Origin: Altererythrobacter sp.
GTDB taxonomy: Bacteria > Pseudomonadota > Alphaproteobacteria > Sphingomonadales > Sphingomonadaceae
Direction of reading: 5' to 3'
Length of the DNA: 7,884 bases
Assembly (NCBI GenBank): GCA_011524425.1
Contig: WTKI01000407.1
Location: forward strand, 1 to 7,884
Shown here piece by piece: positions 7,199 through 7,884 of the stretch (the first letter of the stretch is position 1; each line of letters starts with the position of its first letter). A program made the translations under genes and the position numbers. Under the pieces are notes generated by a model. The model made no database searches. It saw only the letters and a program-made list of their open reading frames with translations, and was not told the DNA's origin.

Positions 7199-7884
7199 CA
7201 GAAATACCCCTCCTGCTTCTTCGCTTCCATTGAAGCGCTTTCACCTTTGTCAATTGCGCGCCCTTGCCGTTCGGAACCGGTGGCGAGCAGCATTTCCTGG
7301 ATGATCTCAGAAAGGTCTGTTGCTTCGCTTTGGGTAGCGCCTGTCAGCGGATAGCAGCCCAGAGTTCGGAAGCGGACATGACGCTCAACAACTTCTTCGC
7401 CTTCTTCAAAACGGAACCGGTCATCATCGACCACAAGGATCAGCCCGTCGCGTTCGACTGTGGGACGCTTGGCTGAGTAATAGAGCGGAACGATTTCGAT
7501 CTTCTCTGCCAGGATATATTGCCAGATATCCAGCTCAGTCCAATTGGACAGCGGGAAGACGCGAATGCTTTCGCCATCTTTCTTTTTAGCATTGTAGAGG
7601 TTCCACAGCTCGGGACGCTGGTTCTTCGGGTCCCAGCGATGGGCGGCGTTGCGGAATGAGAACACACGCTCTTTTGCGCGTGCTTTCTCTTCATCGCGGC
7701 GGCCACCGCCAAAGGCTGCATCAAAGCCATGCTCTGTCAGTGCGCGCTTTAGCGGATCGGTCAGTTGCGCTTGCGAATACAATGCGCTGCCGGTGTCAAA
7801 CGGATTGATCCCTTGCGCTTCAGCCTCTTCATTTTCAGCAACGATCAGCTTGAGGTCGTAGTCCTTCACAGTCTTGTCGCGGTG
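7198..7884 (-). CDS. cysD: Sulfate adenylyltransferase subunit 2 (CysD), 5' end outside window
   Basis: This is the catalytic subunit of ATP sulfurylase, a PP-loop (PAPS reductase-like) protein that adenylates sulfate to APS together with CysN. The 228 visible codons run to the right edge without a start. In-frame sequence before the apparent GTG at 7869 reads HRDKTV, matching the family's FRD region, so the protein continues past the window. About 70-75 N-terminal residues, including the PP-loop SGGKDS motif, are therefore not visible (CysD is usually near 300). Seen motifs are [12 protein letters not shown], the [20 protein letters not shown] block, [22 protein letters not shown] and [11 protein letters not shown], and the C-terminus ends in KKQEGYF. 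It is the first visible gene of the cys operon, with a one-base overlap with cysNC; any promoter lies outside the window. Confidence 0.97.
   Translation of the reverse strand, partial: HRDKTVKDYDLKLIVAENEEAEAQGINPFDTGSALYSQAQLTDPLKRALTEHGFDAAFGGGRRDEEKARAKERVFSFRNAAHRWDPKNQRPELWNLYNAKKKDGESIRVFPLSNWTELDIWQYILAEKIEIVPLYYSAKRPTVERDGLILVVDDDRFRFEEGEEVVERHVRFRTLGCYPLTGATQSEATDLSEIIQEMLLATGSERQGRAIDKGESASMEAKKQEGYF
7207..7214 (-). promoter_or_regulatory. Ribosome binding site of cysNC inside the cysD 3' end
   Basis: On the minus strand AGGAGGGG lies 8 bases before the cysNC ATG. It sits within the last codons of cysD and supports coupled initiation at the TGATG junction, fixing the cysNC start. 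Confidence 0.75.

Noticed and set aside
6830..7354. Plus-strand open frame of 174 codons opposite the cysD/cysNC junction
   Set aside because: It spans the conserved ends of two real genes on the other strand and has no own motif or start signal.
7867..7869. GTG at 7869 (minus strand) as the cysD start
   Set aside because: The frame stays open to the window edge and the preceding residues match the CysD family, so the gene is cut by the window, not started here.

Overview
The window looks like ordinary core chromosome of an alphaproteobacterium, most likely of the Sphingomonadales (Erythrobacter/Altererythrobacter-like). The basis is the character of the three cytochrome bc1 subunits, the fused CysNC protein and mid-range GC content judged by eye. 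The lineage is an inference from protein character; no search was possible.

Left to right, the plus strand carries four units. First is the 3' part of a PgeF/YfiH-type multicopper-polyphenol-oxidase-fold protein, which enters from the left edge. A leader of about 220 bp with no convincing gene follows. Then comes the complete bc1 operon petA-petB-petC (Rieske protein, cytochrome b, cytochrome c1), closed by a strong hairpin. Last is apt (adenine phosphoribosyltransferase), which has its own strong ribosome binding site. The minus strand carries a sulfate-activation operon read toward the middle of the window: cysD (5' end cut by the right edge), cysNC, a small DUF2061-type membrane protein, and cysQ. 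The two blocks converge between apt and cysQ, where a short hairpin could serve both strands.

The bc1 complex takes electrons from ubiquinol to c-type cytochromes and pumps protons; all expected haem, iron-sulfur and quinone-site residues are present. On the other strand CysD/CysN make APS from sulfate and ATP, the CysC domain phosphorylates it to PAPS, and CysQ removes the inhibitory by-product PAP. Gene junctions are tight: cysD/cysNC overlap by 1 base, cysNC/DUF2061 are 27 bases apart, and DUF2061/cysQ overlap by 4 bases. This points to one transcript with translational coupling.

I see no mobile element, CRISPR array, RNA gene, broken gene or clearly new system here. The points most worth a second look are the uncharacterised membrane protein embedded in the sulfate operon and the unusually short N-terminal part of the PgeF-like protein. 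Lesser points are the petA leader, the c1 N-terminus and the tandem dyads after petC.
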